Shown here piece after piece: positions 34,614 through 49,600 of a stretch of 64,000 nucleotides of DNA. The stretch is from contig NC_092203.1 of assembly GCF_043641665.1 (NCBI RefSeq), forward strand, positions 10,145,067 through 10,209,066, in the 5' to 3' direction. This DNA comes from Enoplosus armatus (lineage: Eukaryota; Chordata; Actinopteri; Centrarchiformes; Enoplosidae). The notes beneath the pieces were generated by a model. It saw only the letters and a program-made list of their open reading frames with translations. It was not told the origin of the DNA and searched no databases. Numbering within the stretch: the first letter of the stretch is position 1; every line of letters begins with the position of its first letter. The position numbers and the translations under genes are program-made.

Positions 34614-37600
34614 CTGAGAGAGAGAGAGAGCAGCAGATCAACGTTACGGCCTGTCGGAGCCTCAGCGATGGTCCTTTATTTTAAAAAAAGGTTCAATATT
34701 TCTCTGAGCAAACAAACAAAATGAAACTCTCCTGAAACTATATGATTCAGAGCAAATTCTCTTCTGTGCCGTCCTCCGCAACACTGCCTTTAAAAACATC
34801 AACTACAAATCTAACTACATCTGATCATTTGCCTCAAAATTAAACTTACACTCACCATATTTAAGGTTTTCAACAAAGTTATTTTAAGACTTATTTTGGC
34901 AGTTGAGTTACAGAACGGTCCCCGAACAGCTCATTGCTCACCGTGTGTTTCTGCCAGCAGTCTCGCAGGCAGGGCCTCAGTTTCTTATGAACGACGACCT
35001 CCTGCATGTCCTCCAGAGACGGATGCTGACCCACCTCCTCCTCAAACGGGAGCATGTACTCATCCACTGGGCCTGTTAACACAAAAAAAACAAAAAACAC
35101 ATGTTAAAATGAACCTGGAGTAAGATAATCACACCACGCTGGACACAACAAGCTGAGCCTCACCGTCAGCGGCGGTGCACCGCGCGGCCAGCTCCCAGAG
35201 GACCAGGCCGAAGGCGTACATGTCGATACGCAGGAAGGAGTCGCGCTGGAAGTTGATGGCGCCCTCCAGGACTTCAGGAGCCATGTAGCGCCGCGTTCCC
35301 ACCTAAAAATATTCAAATAACACCAACAAGTGTGTGTGAGTTTGGCTCTCTGACTCAACAGATGAGATTAAACAGTGGAGAGAACAAATGATAAACTGGG
35401 AATCCAGATGTTCAAAACTATTTATCATTATTTTCATGAACAGAACAAGTCCCTGTTACTAGATTTTCGGCCCACACTGCCACCTATAGGCGCTGTCAGG
35501 CATTTTCACAAATCAATATTTATAATGGTGACTCAGTACATTTCCCAACAGGACACAGGACTCCAGGGAGTTCCAGTCAAAGACAAAGCACCACCACTAC
35601 AACCATTTCATTAGTTTAGAAAAGTAATATCTTACTCTGTAAATGTACACTGTACCTGTCCATGTGTGTCTCCTGCTGATTTTCCCGCTTCAAACTGCAG
35701 GGCAAGACCAAAGTCGGCTATGCAGGCTGTCAGGTTATTCTTCAACAGCACGTTCTTACTCTTAATGTCCCTAAGTCACGAAAACAAACAAGGAAAACAC
35801 CGTCAGTCTAACAGATCACCGAGCGAGTGTAGAATAAACTCCCAGATATTTCGACAGCGTGCCTGTGAGCGATGGAGGGCTTATGTCCGTCCTTGTGTCC
35901 CGGGATGTCTTCGTGGAGATAGGCCAGGCCGCGGGCCGCCGTCTGAGAGATGTGGCAGAGCTCATTCCACGACACCACGTTGGCCTTCAGGTAGTCTGTC
36001 AGCGAGCCCTGGAGAAAGACGGAGAGAGGAAAGATGTGTTTACCACGTAGAGAGAGAGGAGTTTCCTTGTAGACATGTTAAATAACCCTGGTGGGTTTTA
36101 AACTGCACGAATAGAATCAAAGATTTAACAGTAGAGGCATAAAATAAATAAATCAGTGTCTAAATTTTACGTGTCAAATCGTTAATAATGTTTCACCCGT
36201 GTGGCCGAAGCTGTCATCTCTCCACTATCGCTCTCCAATAGATAACAGATGATAGACCCGAGATAATGTTTTCTGTATTTATTAAATACATTTAAATATT
36301 TGTTATATTTTTCACAGTGAAATTAGCTTCTCAACACATCTAGAAATGTGGGTGATTCGACAATAACGCCAAATAACGGCAAGAATAAATGTTGCTTAAT
36401 AATAGTATAGTGATGGCTGGAGCGGGCAACGTTTCCATGGTAACAGCAATATCCTTAATGGATGGAAATTCACCAGTGTCTTTCACAGGGGACTCCTCAA
36501 TGAAATTATTTCTTTACAGCTAAACTGACGGCTTCAACAGGAACAGAAATCCAGGTTTTGTTTGAATGTGAAGTTCAATATTGAAACTTTAGGGACGAAA
36601 ATTTGGAAGCGACTTCTGGAGCTTCATATTTCGATGAAGGGTGATAAATAAAATTTACTACCAAGCAGGTGTCCTCTTTAAAACCACAGTGAAGTCCTTT
36701 GGTCTCCTCTGTCACCAAGCCAACTTCCTGCACATTTATTGTTCATGGTGAATAATAAATTCTACTCATTTATATCCTTGTTGTTGTAGTGTTTGATCCT
36801 TGTTCTTTAATCTCCATTTATTAAGGTAAGGTCTGGTGAGCATGGAGAGTCTGCTTCAATTCCCAGATAGTTTTTTTTACTATTTTACTATTTTACAGCT
36901 GCCACCATCTTCAGATAGTGGTCACATTTGCAGACATGCATATATATTAAATACTGCAGTAATGAAAAATAGAAACACAATGTGTGATTTGGCTCCAAAG
37001 ACAAAATGTAAGGCTAAGATTTCAAACCTAATGTTCCTTATCCTTCATACAGCGTCTTTGTTCTTACATAATGTATGTTAACATGGTACAAGGTCACTTC
37101 TGGAGAGGCCAAAGACAGATGTAGTTCCCAGAGTGAACACTAGAGGGCAGGCAGCTCCAACAGATGCAGAGAAAGAAAAAAAAATCCAAATGTTTTTGGA
37201 GAAATGCTTTCTAGCATGAGCTCATTCAGTATTTTGTGTTCATTTCTGTTAACAGATATTACTATCCAGGCGTTGTCCAAGATATAATAAAAGATTCAAA
37301 TACAGGGAGTTTTGGAGGAGCTTGTATCTATTAAAACAAGCCACTGCATGCTGCAGATCCTACAAATCTCAACGCATGAAGCTGCATCAAACATCGAGGC
37401 ATAAATCAGCTGTCAAGGAGACGCCGAACTCTGCAATCACCGTTCCAGCTGTTGCACAAGCTGAGGTTCAGTCCAAACTGAGGTGTGCTTTAACACTTTG
37501 ACACCTGCTCTCGAAGTCTGGCAGGAAGGAAAAGCTATTTGTAGGTTAAAGTTTAAGTTATGTATCCTCAAAAGCCGTCTGCTTACAAAATAATTAGCGT

Positions 37601-40600
37601 GCATGCTTGACAAGGCACTATACTGTGTTTCTGATATATTGCTGGTGGTATGACCTTTCCTTTAACTCCTTTAAAAACACATTTCCTCAAAATTATTTCT
37701 ACTTGGGGAGCTTCAAGAGGAGCACTTGTGGAGCTGCTGCAGGGTTAAGTGGCTCACTAAGAGTTGTATCGTTGGGTTAAAGCCTCGCCGCCACACCCAC
37801 AACCTTTAATTTTTCAACCTTTATTCACACAGGGATAGTTTTTTAAGCACAGCGATTCAAATTCTTGGCCTGGTTGTGAAATTCAAGCAAGTGAAGCGTA
37901 CAGGGAATCACTCTCCACTTCGTCTGTAATGACCCTCAAAACACAGAGGCACTTAAAGCCACAAATGCAACAAAGACTGTAGCTGAGAGGGTGAGTGAAG
38001 CACCAACGGGCTAACAAACCTCGAGTACATCTTCTACGGATAAACAAGTCTTAAAAAAAGAAAAAAACAGCATGAAGTATATTGTAATTATGGATCAGCT
38101 CTTAAGGCTCCAAACAGAATCAATACCATGTGGAGGTCTCATGCCTGTTTCCCCCTTCGCCCCCCCAGTGTTTACAACTCTGTTAGCTGCCTGTCCTGGA
38201 GGTTTTTAGGTCCGTGTACAATAAAGCATGAGACAACACACTAAGGACACTTTATAACTGTGTTTACATACAAACACAAACAGCCTGGTTAGTGGAAGAA
38301 ATCAGGCGGGAAATCAGAATTTGTTTATATGCAGCAGATCTGTAATCAGATTTCTCCAGCAGCATATTTTTGGTCTATTTTTTACTTTTTTCTTACTATG
38401 TGAATGTGTCTGAATGGTACAAATAACCTACTGTTCAGTTTAGCTAGCTTAGCTTAGCTTGTCAGGTTTAAACCAAGCTTAGAAGTTGATTTAAAATCAT
38501 ATGTTGGAGTCTAAAACCTCCAGAACACATAATCAATGTGAGAAAACAGTGTTGGTATTCTTCAAAATATTAGCTACTGCCCTAGCCTCGTGTTATAAAA
38601 CAAATCAAATGAATCAACTAATAAAAGAATAAATTTAGCAGTTTGCTGGTGGTATGTCTCCATCCCTGATAGCGCACCTTGTCATGGTAGGCGGTGATGA
38701 GCCACAGCTCCAGGTCCAGGTTGTTGTTCCTCTTCTCCGCGCCGATAAAGTGGAGGATGCTGTCGTGCTTCATGCCGCTCACGCTGTAGATCTCATACTC
38801 GTTCTGCCAAGACAGTTTGTCCTGGACAGGAGAGACGGATACAGATGTTAGCTCTGCCGTCAAGCCGCCTCATTAACACGAGTATCAGTTTGTAGAAGAA
38901 AGGCGAGGTGGTGACGGTTTCATACCTGAATCGGGAAGATCTTCACGGCCACATATTCATTTAAAAGCTGGGCCTTCCACACACATCCAAAGCGCCCCCT
39001 GGCTTTCACCTCGATCAGCTGTAGCGGTTTGTGTCCCAAAACGGGGGACGGGGGTGAGGGCCCGGGATCCTGTAGAGAGAGGGCAGAGAAAAAAGAAAAA
39101 AAAGACAGAGAGGACGGTGTTATTCTTTATTCTTTTTTTTTTTGCAGGGCATTAAAATAGCATTGGCTTCCACTGAAGGTGACCGGGCTTTTGGCTCAGC
39201 AACAACGTGCCTGAGGAGCTTAGGCCAGCAGAATCACTATCATCTTCACATCTTAAATCACATCTTACAAATTACATTTATAGACTCGCTTTTATGTGAT
39301 GATGCTCTCCAATAATTTCTTCTTTTTTTTTTTGCCAACATGCTGTTTTTAGCCTCTTTCTTTGTCTTTTATGTTGTGGTGCCTCATTGCTTTTTTTCTT
39401 TTTGTCTTGCTTTATTTATTTTATGGGTCTGTTGTTTGCTTTATTTGATTGTTAAAGCACTTTGGAAAGTCTGGTCTAGGAAGCGCTGCATGTTTAAGTT
39501 TAGTATTATTATTATTACTGTGAAGTTTTCTGGCAGTGAGGACACAGCATACCAAGCAGGGTTTGGGATTTATTCATTTTGAATTCAATTAAACCTCTCA
39601 GGGTTGCATTTGCTTGGGTTTGTAACTGGAAGGTTGCCAGTTTGAACCCAATGAGCTGCGGAGGAAAGATCTAAAACCTTGGCTACCACTGAGCAAGGCA
39701 CAAAAAGAACAGGTGATGCTTTGACATGAAGGAATATGAAGCAGCATTAAATGGTTGAATAAATGGTCTAACCCTGGCAGGTCAAACCTCATGCGTGCGC
39801 TCGTGTGTTCATGCTAATCCCACATAAACAAAAGTGAAGCAAAGGAAGCCAAGTGTTCCAAATCTAAAGTAGGTTAAACACAGCTGGTGATCGGGATTAA
39901 GCTGATCACTTTCACATGTGACTTCACAGAGAAGGACAGAGGGCGAGCGAGGATAGAGACAGAGAGAGGAGAGAGGAGAGAGAGAGGGGAAGGTTGAAAA
40001 GAAGCATGCAGTGAGGGAGTCACATTTCCAAAAGGAGAGAAGGTAGAGGAGAAAGACTAGCACATGACTGATGGCCTTTGATGAAACTGGATACCAGCTG
40101 CTGTAAAATCTCAGCTTTACTTCCATGCCTCTGTATCGCTGCTGCCAGTAAAAAAAAAAAAGAAAAGGCTTTTCCCCCTGCAACGCCGCCAATGTTCATG
40201 TTTTTACTTGAACTGTAGGCTTACAAGGTGCTTGATAAGCTGGAGCAAGTTTCAAGACCCCGAGGCCCACAGGATCCACTGAAACACCGTGACAATATAT
40301 CAAAAGCGCTTGTCAATCCGAGACTGTTTATTCCAACTTCCCATAAAATGCCCCCCTTTTGAGTTACAAGGTTTGCTTCCGTTACGAGTGACAGACGGAA
40401 ACAACACTCACACCGACGACTTCTCTTTTGGTTGTGTGAGGAATAAAAAAAAAAGGTACATTTCAGCACGCACAGGTTAACTCGAGGTTTTGGCTCCGAA
40501 ACTTAGTTAAAGACAAACACTGGTGAAATCCAAATCTTCCCGCTGTGAAAATTGAGCTAAAGCCAAGAAGCATTTAACTGCATGAGTAGTAAAACAGGCA

Positions 40601-43600
40601 GAAGAGGCTGCAGCTTTGTCCTGACAAGATTATTGTTGCTACAGAAGCAAACTGTATATCATTTAGTAGCATTTATGGGTTTGATTTTTATTGATTTGAA
40701 ATGTTTTTGCCTGGTCATGAACTTTAGCCTCAAAGATAAGTTAGTACTGTTTGACTGAAAAGTGTCTCAGATTTCCTAATTTTACACTCAAATGTGTGTA
40801 AATCTTTTAGTCTGATTCTGCTTATATCACAAAAAAAATCAAGTTCAATAAGTTCTTATCTTCCTTCTGCTAGTGCACCATGATGTTGTCCAGGAAAGGA
40901 AAACAAATGGGATTTTAGACGTAAAAACATGGGAATACAAAACAAAATGAACATTGTTTGACATTTCTCTGAGAGGTGCCTTTTAAATTAAGAAGTTTTT
41001 TTTAGGCACAGACTAATGCTCCGACGGTACAATTACAATCCCATCAGCCTCAGCCTTTGTGTTTATCAGCAAATAGCTTGCTAACATGCTAACCTAAGAG
41101 GACATTATACCTGCTACACATCAGCATGTTAGCATTGTCATTGTGAGCATGCTGAAATACAGTAAGTACAGCCTCACAGAGATGCTAGCATGTCTGTAGA
41201 CTCTTAGCCTTGTTAATACCTAATTTATATGGTATTATTTGCTCCTGAAATGACCAAATTGCTCCCTGGAGATGATGAAGTTTCATCCAGTCTAATCCAT
41301 GATTGAGTGGAAGTTGTAGAAGTACATGTTACTGTAGTTGCAGCTACGGATGCTGGCCTATTTAACAAGAAGCTTTATAAGAATAAATGAAATGTGGAGC
41401 GCTCGCTGCCTGGCAGTGCAAGGGGTAATGGAGGATTCGAGTGGGAACTGGTGTGTTTACTCAAAGCCTTCTCCCTCTAACACAGAGCTGCGAGGCAGAC
41501 CTGCTGTCTCTGCGCGCCGCTTTCACACCGAATGCCAGCCAAATGACGGGGAAAATTACCCTCGATGGTGCTGAGGTTGGATTACAGAGCGGCCCAAACG
41601 GTCCCAAGCTGGCACCTTGAAAAACATCTTCAAGAACACATTGTACTAACCAAAATAACAAATGTGGAGTCTCACAGAAATGTTTCTCTGCATCTGTTTT
41701 CAAAGCTGTTTTGTATATATGAGAATGGACTCCTGGTGTCTTGATGTTTAGGTAGTTAACCATCCACACAGCAAACACGTTAGTGCAGGACTCTTTTCTT
41801 TCTTTGTGTCTGTATTGTTTCTGGAAACTCTTGTCTGTCTTCCGGGCTCTGGCCTGACGAGGCGGCCCGGCCCGGCCAGGACTCCCTCGGGAGTCACCGG
41901 ATCCCTTGTCCGATCACAGGGCGCCGTGGCCTCAAACGGGGGTGCATTACACTTAGTCAGCAGACCACAGGAAACAGGAAAACAGAATCTGCTGCTTCAC
42001 GCCGTTCTTCCCAACCCTAAACCATCTCCCGTGGCCTAATCGGGTTACACCATCATCTATTACATCAGAACAGGTCCTTTAGGTCTGGTTTGGTTTGTCC
42101 TGGGTTTAGGTGCAGATAAGTACGCGTAGACATAAGAGAATTAAAATGCCAAGTTTGATTTTTAAAAGTACAAGTACAATGGGCCGTTATTCTGGATTCT
42201 TATCTTAAGGTCATATCTTGTTGTTTATATGACCAGAAAAGTTGAGGTCATATCAAAAACAAGAAGCGGCTGACATGACCTTAAAGAGAGCCAACCTAGA
42301 AGCCTGGACCAACAATAAGCCAGGGTCTGAACTCTCTCAGAGACTGGGTTTTATCTAGTGAGCTACCTACTCTTTTTTACATTAGGATTTTCAGTAATGT
42401 CTGCAGCCATACTTCTACTCCAGCGTGATAAATTTTGAGCCAAAGTACATTTGCAAAGGCTTATGCTCCTCTTGTACTTAAGTAATTTACACTCTCTGAC
42501 TTGAAAAATGTTCCAGGTAAGTGGCAATTCTCCTACTTATGCAAAATGTATCCGCACTCCTCCTCCGTCTGCTTTTAAGATGGAAAAACATGCAGCAGTT
42601 TCAGTTTCAAACACTTCTGCTGTCTCTCTGCATGGGGAACATGGTGAGCCATAGGTCTAGCAGATACCATTCTGGAAACTGGGTCACATCACACACACAC
42701 ACACACACAATATGTTACATAAGCAATACAGGTGGACATTCATACAAAAAGGGGGGCTGCATTCGGAGCCATTTTGGCTACTTTCCACCATGCACAATAC
42801 ATTTTCAGCTGGGAACACAAAAGAAATCCATCCATGCAATAAACCCAGGCAGAAAGAAACAAAAAAAAACAACAGAGAGAGATGTGTTACGAACCGAGTA
42901 AACAAGACGCTGTTGAAAAAGCAAAGAGAAGAACAAAATGGTGGTCTGGGATTGAGGTGGAGAATTCATACTCAAGCTCTGAACCCAAAAAAGGGAGGGA
43001 GGGGGGGGGCTAATAGTGTTTCAACTTCAATTGAACTGCTCTTACCTCCACCATAATGTGAAAGGCGTGCTTGTTGAAAAGGAACATAAGAAGCAAACAG
43101 AGAAATTATTTTCTGTCAGTTAGTGGATGAAATAGAGGCAGATAAAAGGTTGGAGATGAGAGGTCGTCCCTGAACAACCCTTTGTTCCCCCTCGTACTTC
43201 GGACCAGAGCTTCAAAAGCTATGGTCTGAGACACGTGGAGGGCCACAGGTCTGTCTGTGGTGTTTGTAATCCCACATCCCCTCAGAGAAGGTGTTAATAA
43301 GCATGGCACCAAAGGCAGGATGGCACATTTAAAATGATGCTCTTAAGCAGAGCAACTGAAAATGGACTGAACAAAAAAAAAAAAAAAAAAAAGGTTCCTT
43401 GATCACAGTGAAACTAAACAAACATAAATGCAAAGTTCAGAGCAACAGCACCCCAATGACAGATGCATGAAACTGCTCCAACGTACCCACAAAAGACGCA
43501 GAAATGTGAATGAAAGCCGCTCGGCTGAGGAGATTAACACAGAGCGAAAAATACGTCTTTCTCACAAAGGCTGGGTAACACAATACGCGAGCTTCGGTAC

Positions 43601-46600
43601 CAACACCAAAACATTACATTTTTTGATACCTTACTTTGAGAAATATAATCTTTTGACATATAACAGAAGATGCTAGAAGCTCAAATGTTAAAACACAAGG
43701 AGCCGTAAAATAAAACAATCTAAAATTATGAATATTTCAATCTCAATCAGGAACTATTTGATCAAAGAATAAATTGTATTAGCAGATTTTGGTCAATACC
43801 AACCAGAAAGAAGACAAATTTAAGACAATTATCTGTAGATTTCACTTGGCAACACTGGCAGAAATAAGAGGTGAAGCAACAATCAAGTCAAAATCACAAC
43901 TGCGTAACAAATCTATGCTGTCTAATTTGAATTTCTTGATGCAAAGGACATGTTTGTTGGGGGCGTTCAGGATATCCAGGAGTCCACTGGCCTTTTAGGA
44001 GTTCTTTGGAAAGCTGCACCCAGACAAACAAGATGTAAGTAGCTCCGTAATAAAGAAATTGATGAGATTTTGGTCAGAATCAATCTGTGAGATGGATAGA
44101 GATAAGAAAACAGGGTGCAGGTTGAAAAAAATGGCCAGACTTATGTTTAAGTGCTCCGGGCCTCTCCGTGTGAAAGCTGTGGGTCTGTGTACTCAGACAG
44201 AATCAATTCCAGTTTGCCTCCACTTCGCACTGTGGTGTGAATAATGGAGGCTTGGTGGCAAATATGCAGTCCGTGATGGACCACGATTATGACATAATGA
44301 CAGTGTGCAATAAAGTTACTTTGCCGCATATAATTTCCCTGCATTTCACACTGGGTGTAATCTTTTTAACGGTTGTAGAGTCTACAAAGTAATGCAAGAA
44401 AACCAGCCTCATTCTTTATGAACTCCACCCTAACCCCCACCTTCAGCCTGGCCCAATGTAAAGCTGACAACTATATGTTAAAGTACAGCAGGAGCTCTTC
44501 TCACTAGCTTGGTTTTCTTTCTTTCTTCAGTGGCTTCCATCGTAAAAATGTAAGAAGAGAGCCGTGATAATGACTCCGCTAATGATCATTAAGCGGGAAC
44601 AATTACTTTTGCATCATGAAGACTGCATGTTTCATTACCTTGCAAAGAAAGTAATGGCAGCAACTTTTCTTTGACTGACTATAAAGTCTTCTTCTCTGCA
44701 GAGAAAGATGGGAACAAATTCAATATAGAAGACAGAAAAGTAACGTGACCGTCTTTGTGCTTCTAAATCTAAATGTGCGTTTATCTTTATGCTGTTTGTC
44801 AGCATTGTGTGTATGTTACGTCTATGTCTGTGTTCAGACTGCAGCTGCTTGTTTATGACATAATCACATTCCCACTCCTTTTAATTACGGATTTAGATTA
44901 AATGTGCGCAGTGTGATGCAGAGCTCTGTCCATTTTAAAAGACGCAACACTGCAGTTAGCACATGGAAGAAAAAACACCTTGGACTGAACTGTAATGACT
45001 TCCCATACACACAGACACTTCAAAATCTAACGAGCAGGTGAGAGCAATTTGTTACTGTCACATAAAGTCCAGCTAGACTAAACCCATAAAATGTCTTCTG
45101 TTTTTGAAGTTTCACCCAGTTGCTGAAAGTTGATACGAAACATAATGACAGGAGTTTTTCATGCAACTGATGTCTCTTTCAAAAAATACAGACAAAATAT
45201 TCAAATTTCATCTGACAAAGCGTTTTAGCGGTGTTCACACAGTGAATTGCAAAAAGCCGTCCACAATTTGTTAAGTGCCTCTGGACGACACTTGCATAAG
45301 GAGTTGTTTATTTGTTTTCTTGCCATTTTGAACAGCAGGCGTATTTCAGATATCTAATAGTGCAGAAGAAGCCGTGAAATGCCTTCTTATATATTGCACG
45401 GCCTGATTCAGTAACCTGTGGTGGAACAGACGGGGGTTGCGGTGTGTTTTAACTCTCAACAGTGCGAGAATTGCTAGAAGCCGTCCTCGATGACTTTGCA
45501 AGAGTGAGCTGTTTGAGTGATTGTCGGAGTCACCTCTGCTTTTTTTAATACAGCCTGTGGTGCAACACAAAAACACATTCTTCAACAACAACCAAAAAAA
45601 GGAAGAAGATAGAAATAAATCCCTCCACATCTCCCCTCCCGCTGCATCCATCTCTCTCCATCGTCTATATTGAAAAACCTGGTTTAATCAATTACAAAGC
45701 AAGTCATGGACGCCAGAGCTACTTCACATATATCAGATAGTGATTGCTAATATGTTTGTTTTAGCCTCCGTAAAGCAGCAGCTGGGTGAGGTTTACTGCA
45801 TCACCTCCTTCCAGAAAAGCATATGAGCTGACTTTTAAATACATTCCTGTTCGAGTGACCTCCTTTCCTTCTCCTGTCCTTGTACACCTACTCATTCATG
45901 CACTAATACACTGCTGCATGCGCACGCACACGATTACACACATCCGGCATGACTTCATTTGTTCCATCCTGGCTATTTCATTTCATTTTCTTCCCCTTGT
46001 GATTTTATGAATATTTTAGGGTTTTTTTCCACCGTGCCATCATTAGTTATCTGATCCACTCTTCTTTGGTCGTGATCTTGTTTTGTTTTATGTTGTTTAT
46101 TTATTCATTCATCTGTTTCCAGGTAAGATGTTTCATAAGCCTCTTAGCAGTGTTGTTTTTCCAAGGAACATTAGCATTTGTCTCCTGATTGTATTGTGTC
46201 ACTGTCTTTTTATCTCTTCCCTGTTATGCTTTAGCACTGTGCAAATACAATAACTAAGTTGAGAGAATTGCATGTCTCTCCTCACTCCCTCCCCCGCACT
46301 CCCCACCCACCCACCACCACCATCCTCTGAGGCAGAGCTGCAAGCGTCTCTGTGTTTAGTTTTGTTTGCCTATATAAAGCCTCATCAATAATGCAGAGGC
46401 CCCTGACTCCTCTTCCATACGGTGGAAGCTCTGCATGGGTTTTCTTTTTCCCCTGCTGCCGAGCAGCAGAGAATATAGCTCTGCTGCCGTCGGGTTAAAG
46501 CCGCCTCAGAATCATAAAAAAAAAATAAAAAATGAATCAGGAACTTGGCAGAACAGCCTTAATCTCAGTCCAACAAGAAAGGAGATTTGAGAAATGTTTA

Positions 46601-49600
46601 AAGGGTTTGCGAAGGTGCTGAAACCAGCTGCTTCAAGTGAAGACATGAAAATGATCAAAAGCATTGATATGACGTTTTTCCAACCAAGCAGCTCCTGAAA
46701 AAAACATGGCCGAACAGGAAAAGAAGAAATAGACTGAATAAGTGAGCAGTAATGAAAGGTGAACTATCAAAACTCTATTTTGCCAACAATTATTTCAACC
46801 TAAACAGCACAATATGCACTCAGAATTGAACGATTTTAAAGATTAATTTGAACCCTTTTGTGTGATTAAAAGCCTGTCTGACACAATATGAACCCTCCCA
46901 ATTACAGTCGACTCCAGACACTCGAGTCTGCTGCATTAAAAGCAAGTCTGAGGAGTGTTTGTTCAGAGAGAGACTCGTGGAAAGAGAAACAGACAGAACC
47001 AGGGCTCCTCTACTCCTTCTACACAACTTTGAAAGAGGAAACTGAAAAAAGCAATTATCCCAACGTAAACTCTCCACACAGTGTGTCTGTTCTGGCTGAC
47101 CGTAGCCGTGTCCTTCTGCTGCACAGGGCAAGAAAGGCCAAGGCTGTTTCGGCCCACTGAGAAACTAGATCAGTGGTGAAGCTGAAGGTTGGTTAAATAG
47201 AGGAGGCTGAGCTCTGTGTTTGTACTGTATCATACTAAAAACCTCAAACAATACAGTCTTAGGAGCAACTAATGAGCACTGAGTCGTGTAGGAAATAAAT
47301 ATCATCAAAATCGACCGGAGCCGAGACATTTTACAGGAATAACTATCTTGGTTATTGCTATGTTTATTTCCAGGCTTTTGTGCTCGCACTGACAGTATGT
47401 GTTTCCAGGAGAGAAATCATTTGCCACGCAGGAACCGATGCGTTTTACATTTCCCCTTTGTTTGCAATTAACAGAAGAAGTGGGACGCGATGGCCACCAC
47501 GGCTGACCAGACAAAAAGAGAAACTCTAACTGCATCAGCAGCAACTTCGAAGAAAGAGGACACCACAGTCCCTGCTACACTGTTTGATTGACAGGTGACC
47601 TCTGGAAATGCACTACAGTGATGACAGGAGCAAAGACAATAAAGTGTTTCATTTTCTCATCCCGGTAAGACTTACATGTGTGGGGACGAGGGCAGCCGGG
47701 TAGGCCAGTTTGTGATGTCTCCACATCCAGAAGGAGAAGAGGACGACGGCGGCCAGGCCTATGATGGGAACCAGCGAGTACAGCAGGGTGCTGAAGAGCT
47801 GGGGCTTCTGGGGAAATGGGTTTGAGGTGGCTGTGGGGGGAGAAAGAAAGAGACGAAGAAGAAGCATTAATAAGAGAGGACTTATAACTGGCTTATTGTA
47901 TCTTCATAGAAACAAAAATAAAGCAATGAAATATCAAAAAAGGAGAAAAGAGAAAGGAAGAAAAAGACAAAAGCAGGATGCCTCATTGGCCTGGCATTGT
48001 GCTGCACTGCTACATCATCTCTAAGTGCAGCACTAACTCTGCTTACAGCTTACTGCCACTGTGCTTAGGGATCATATCAATGCACGCACACACAAACACA
48101 CATGCAGCAGGATTAGCAAATCCATCTCGTGACATAACGTAATCCGCCTGCCAAAAATAACAGAGCTCTGAACTGTGTCCGACCCCAGCAGGAGTCGCTG
48201 GGTGACGCCTGCTGGCTCAGCCTGTCCTCCCATCACAAGGTGTGACAGTCTGATTCGGCAGTGCTGTCAAAACTCCGACGCTCGGACGCCGACCGCCACC
48301 GCCGTCCTCGGGGTGGGGGTGGAGAGGAGGAAGGGAAAGAACGGGTTGGGGCCTTAGGGGTTGCACCAGCTGCATTGTGGGACTCTCAGGGTGTTTGCCA
48401 AAGAGAAAAGTTCTTCTCTACAGGGTTTCTGCAGGTTTCAGAAAGCCAAATTTAAAAGGAATACAAAAGAGACAGACTGGCCTGTTGGACAATTTAGCTG
48501 TAAAGTGCAAGGACACTAGAATTGCCATTGGTTAGTGAATGAACACAAACTATTCAAATCCCGCTGAAAAACACTCCCATTATTGTAAATTCTGAGGTGA
48601 ATAAGTGCTAATTACTTATTTCCGTCTTGTTATTTGTCCTCTAGTATTGTTTTATGTGCTGCTGTATTGAGTGATAGCAGGCACTCTGCTAACTCGTAGC
48701 AGTAGTATCGTATAATGCTAACGCATTAGTAAGTATAAATATATTAATATTAAGGCAGTGGTTGGCAGTGATATGGATTTAACTGCAACATTTTCACTGG
48801 ATTTCACACAATCAGACAAACTTAAAGACATTAATCAAATTTAATACTAATATATATAATTTTTAATCTCTGGCTTTGTAGCTGAATCATCATTTTGTCC
48901 AGGTAAGAACATTTCCATTTGGCTGCAACAATTACAGCACGTCTTTTCTTGTCTTTTATTACTTCTTGTATCCATCCTCAAATCCTCAAATATTTTTTAA
49001 GCCTTGAACACCTGGAAGCTCAGCAGCTGGCAAATATCCAGTACATTACATCACACACGCTTTGTGGAGGGTTACGTCTTCAAAGTAAAAGCCTGGATGT
49101 TGTGTCAGTGTTTTGAGATGGTAGGAAAAGGATAAATAAATATCTAACTTAACAAATATTCGACAAAACATGTGCAACTTTTCTCTCTCCTGCTTTTATT
49201 TGTAACTCCTGGTTCACCTGAGTTTTTAAACCTGAATGCACAAATAATATAAGAAAGCTGAGACCAAAGAAACCCCACTGTAGGTGTGGCTGCAAGACGA
49301 ACCAGGTGTAAACACTGTAATTATCAGTGGGATCAAGCTGCACGTTGGACTGTACATACTGTAGGCGGTTGAATGGTGCGGGTCGCTCTGTGGGGGCGCT
49401 TCAGGGGCGTACAGGAACCTCTCGTTGCACATGTTGCCTTCACAGCAGCAGAAGAAGACGTCGGGGCTCTCCTTCCTCTCCACACACTCGTTACTGCAGA
49501 GGACACGGAAGCAATTTCATTTTTTTAAGTGGGAGTGAGTGCACACACACACACACACACATCATATGCACGCACACTTCTGCTCAAATGAAGCGGCATG

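Larger units (their letters stand above)
39070..47675 (-). other. acvr2a: acvr2a intron between TM and kinase exons
   Basis: 8.6 kb. It holds the 24-nt microexon (43046-43069), a tRNA-like SINE remnant (39.6 kb), a GCTAGC-rich dispersed repeat (41.0-41.3 kb), CA and A-run simple repeats, and a TAAT-rich candidate regulatory block (44.54-44.94 kb). Confidence 0.55.
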
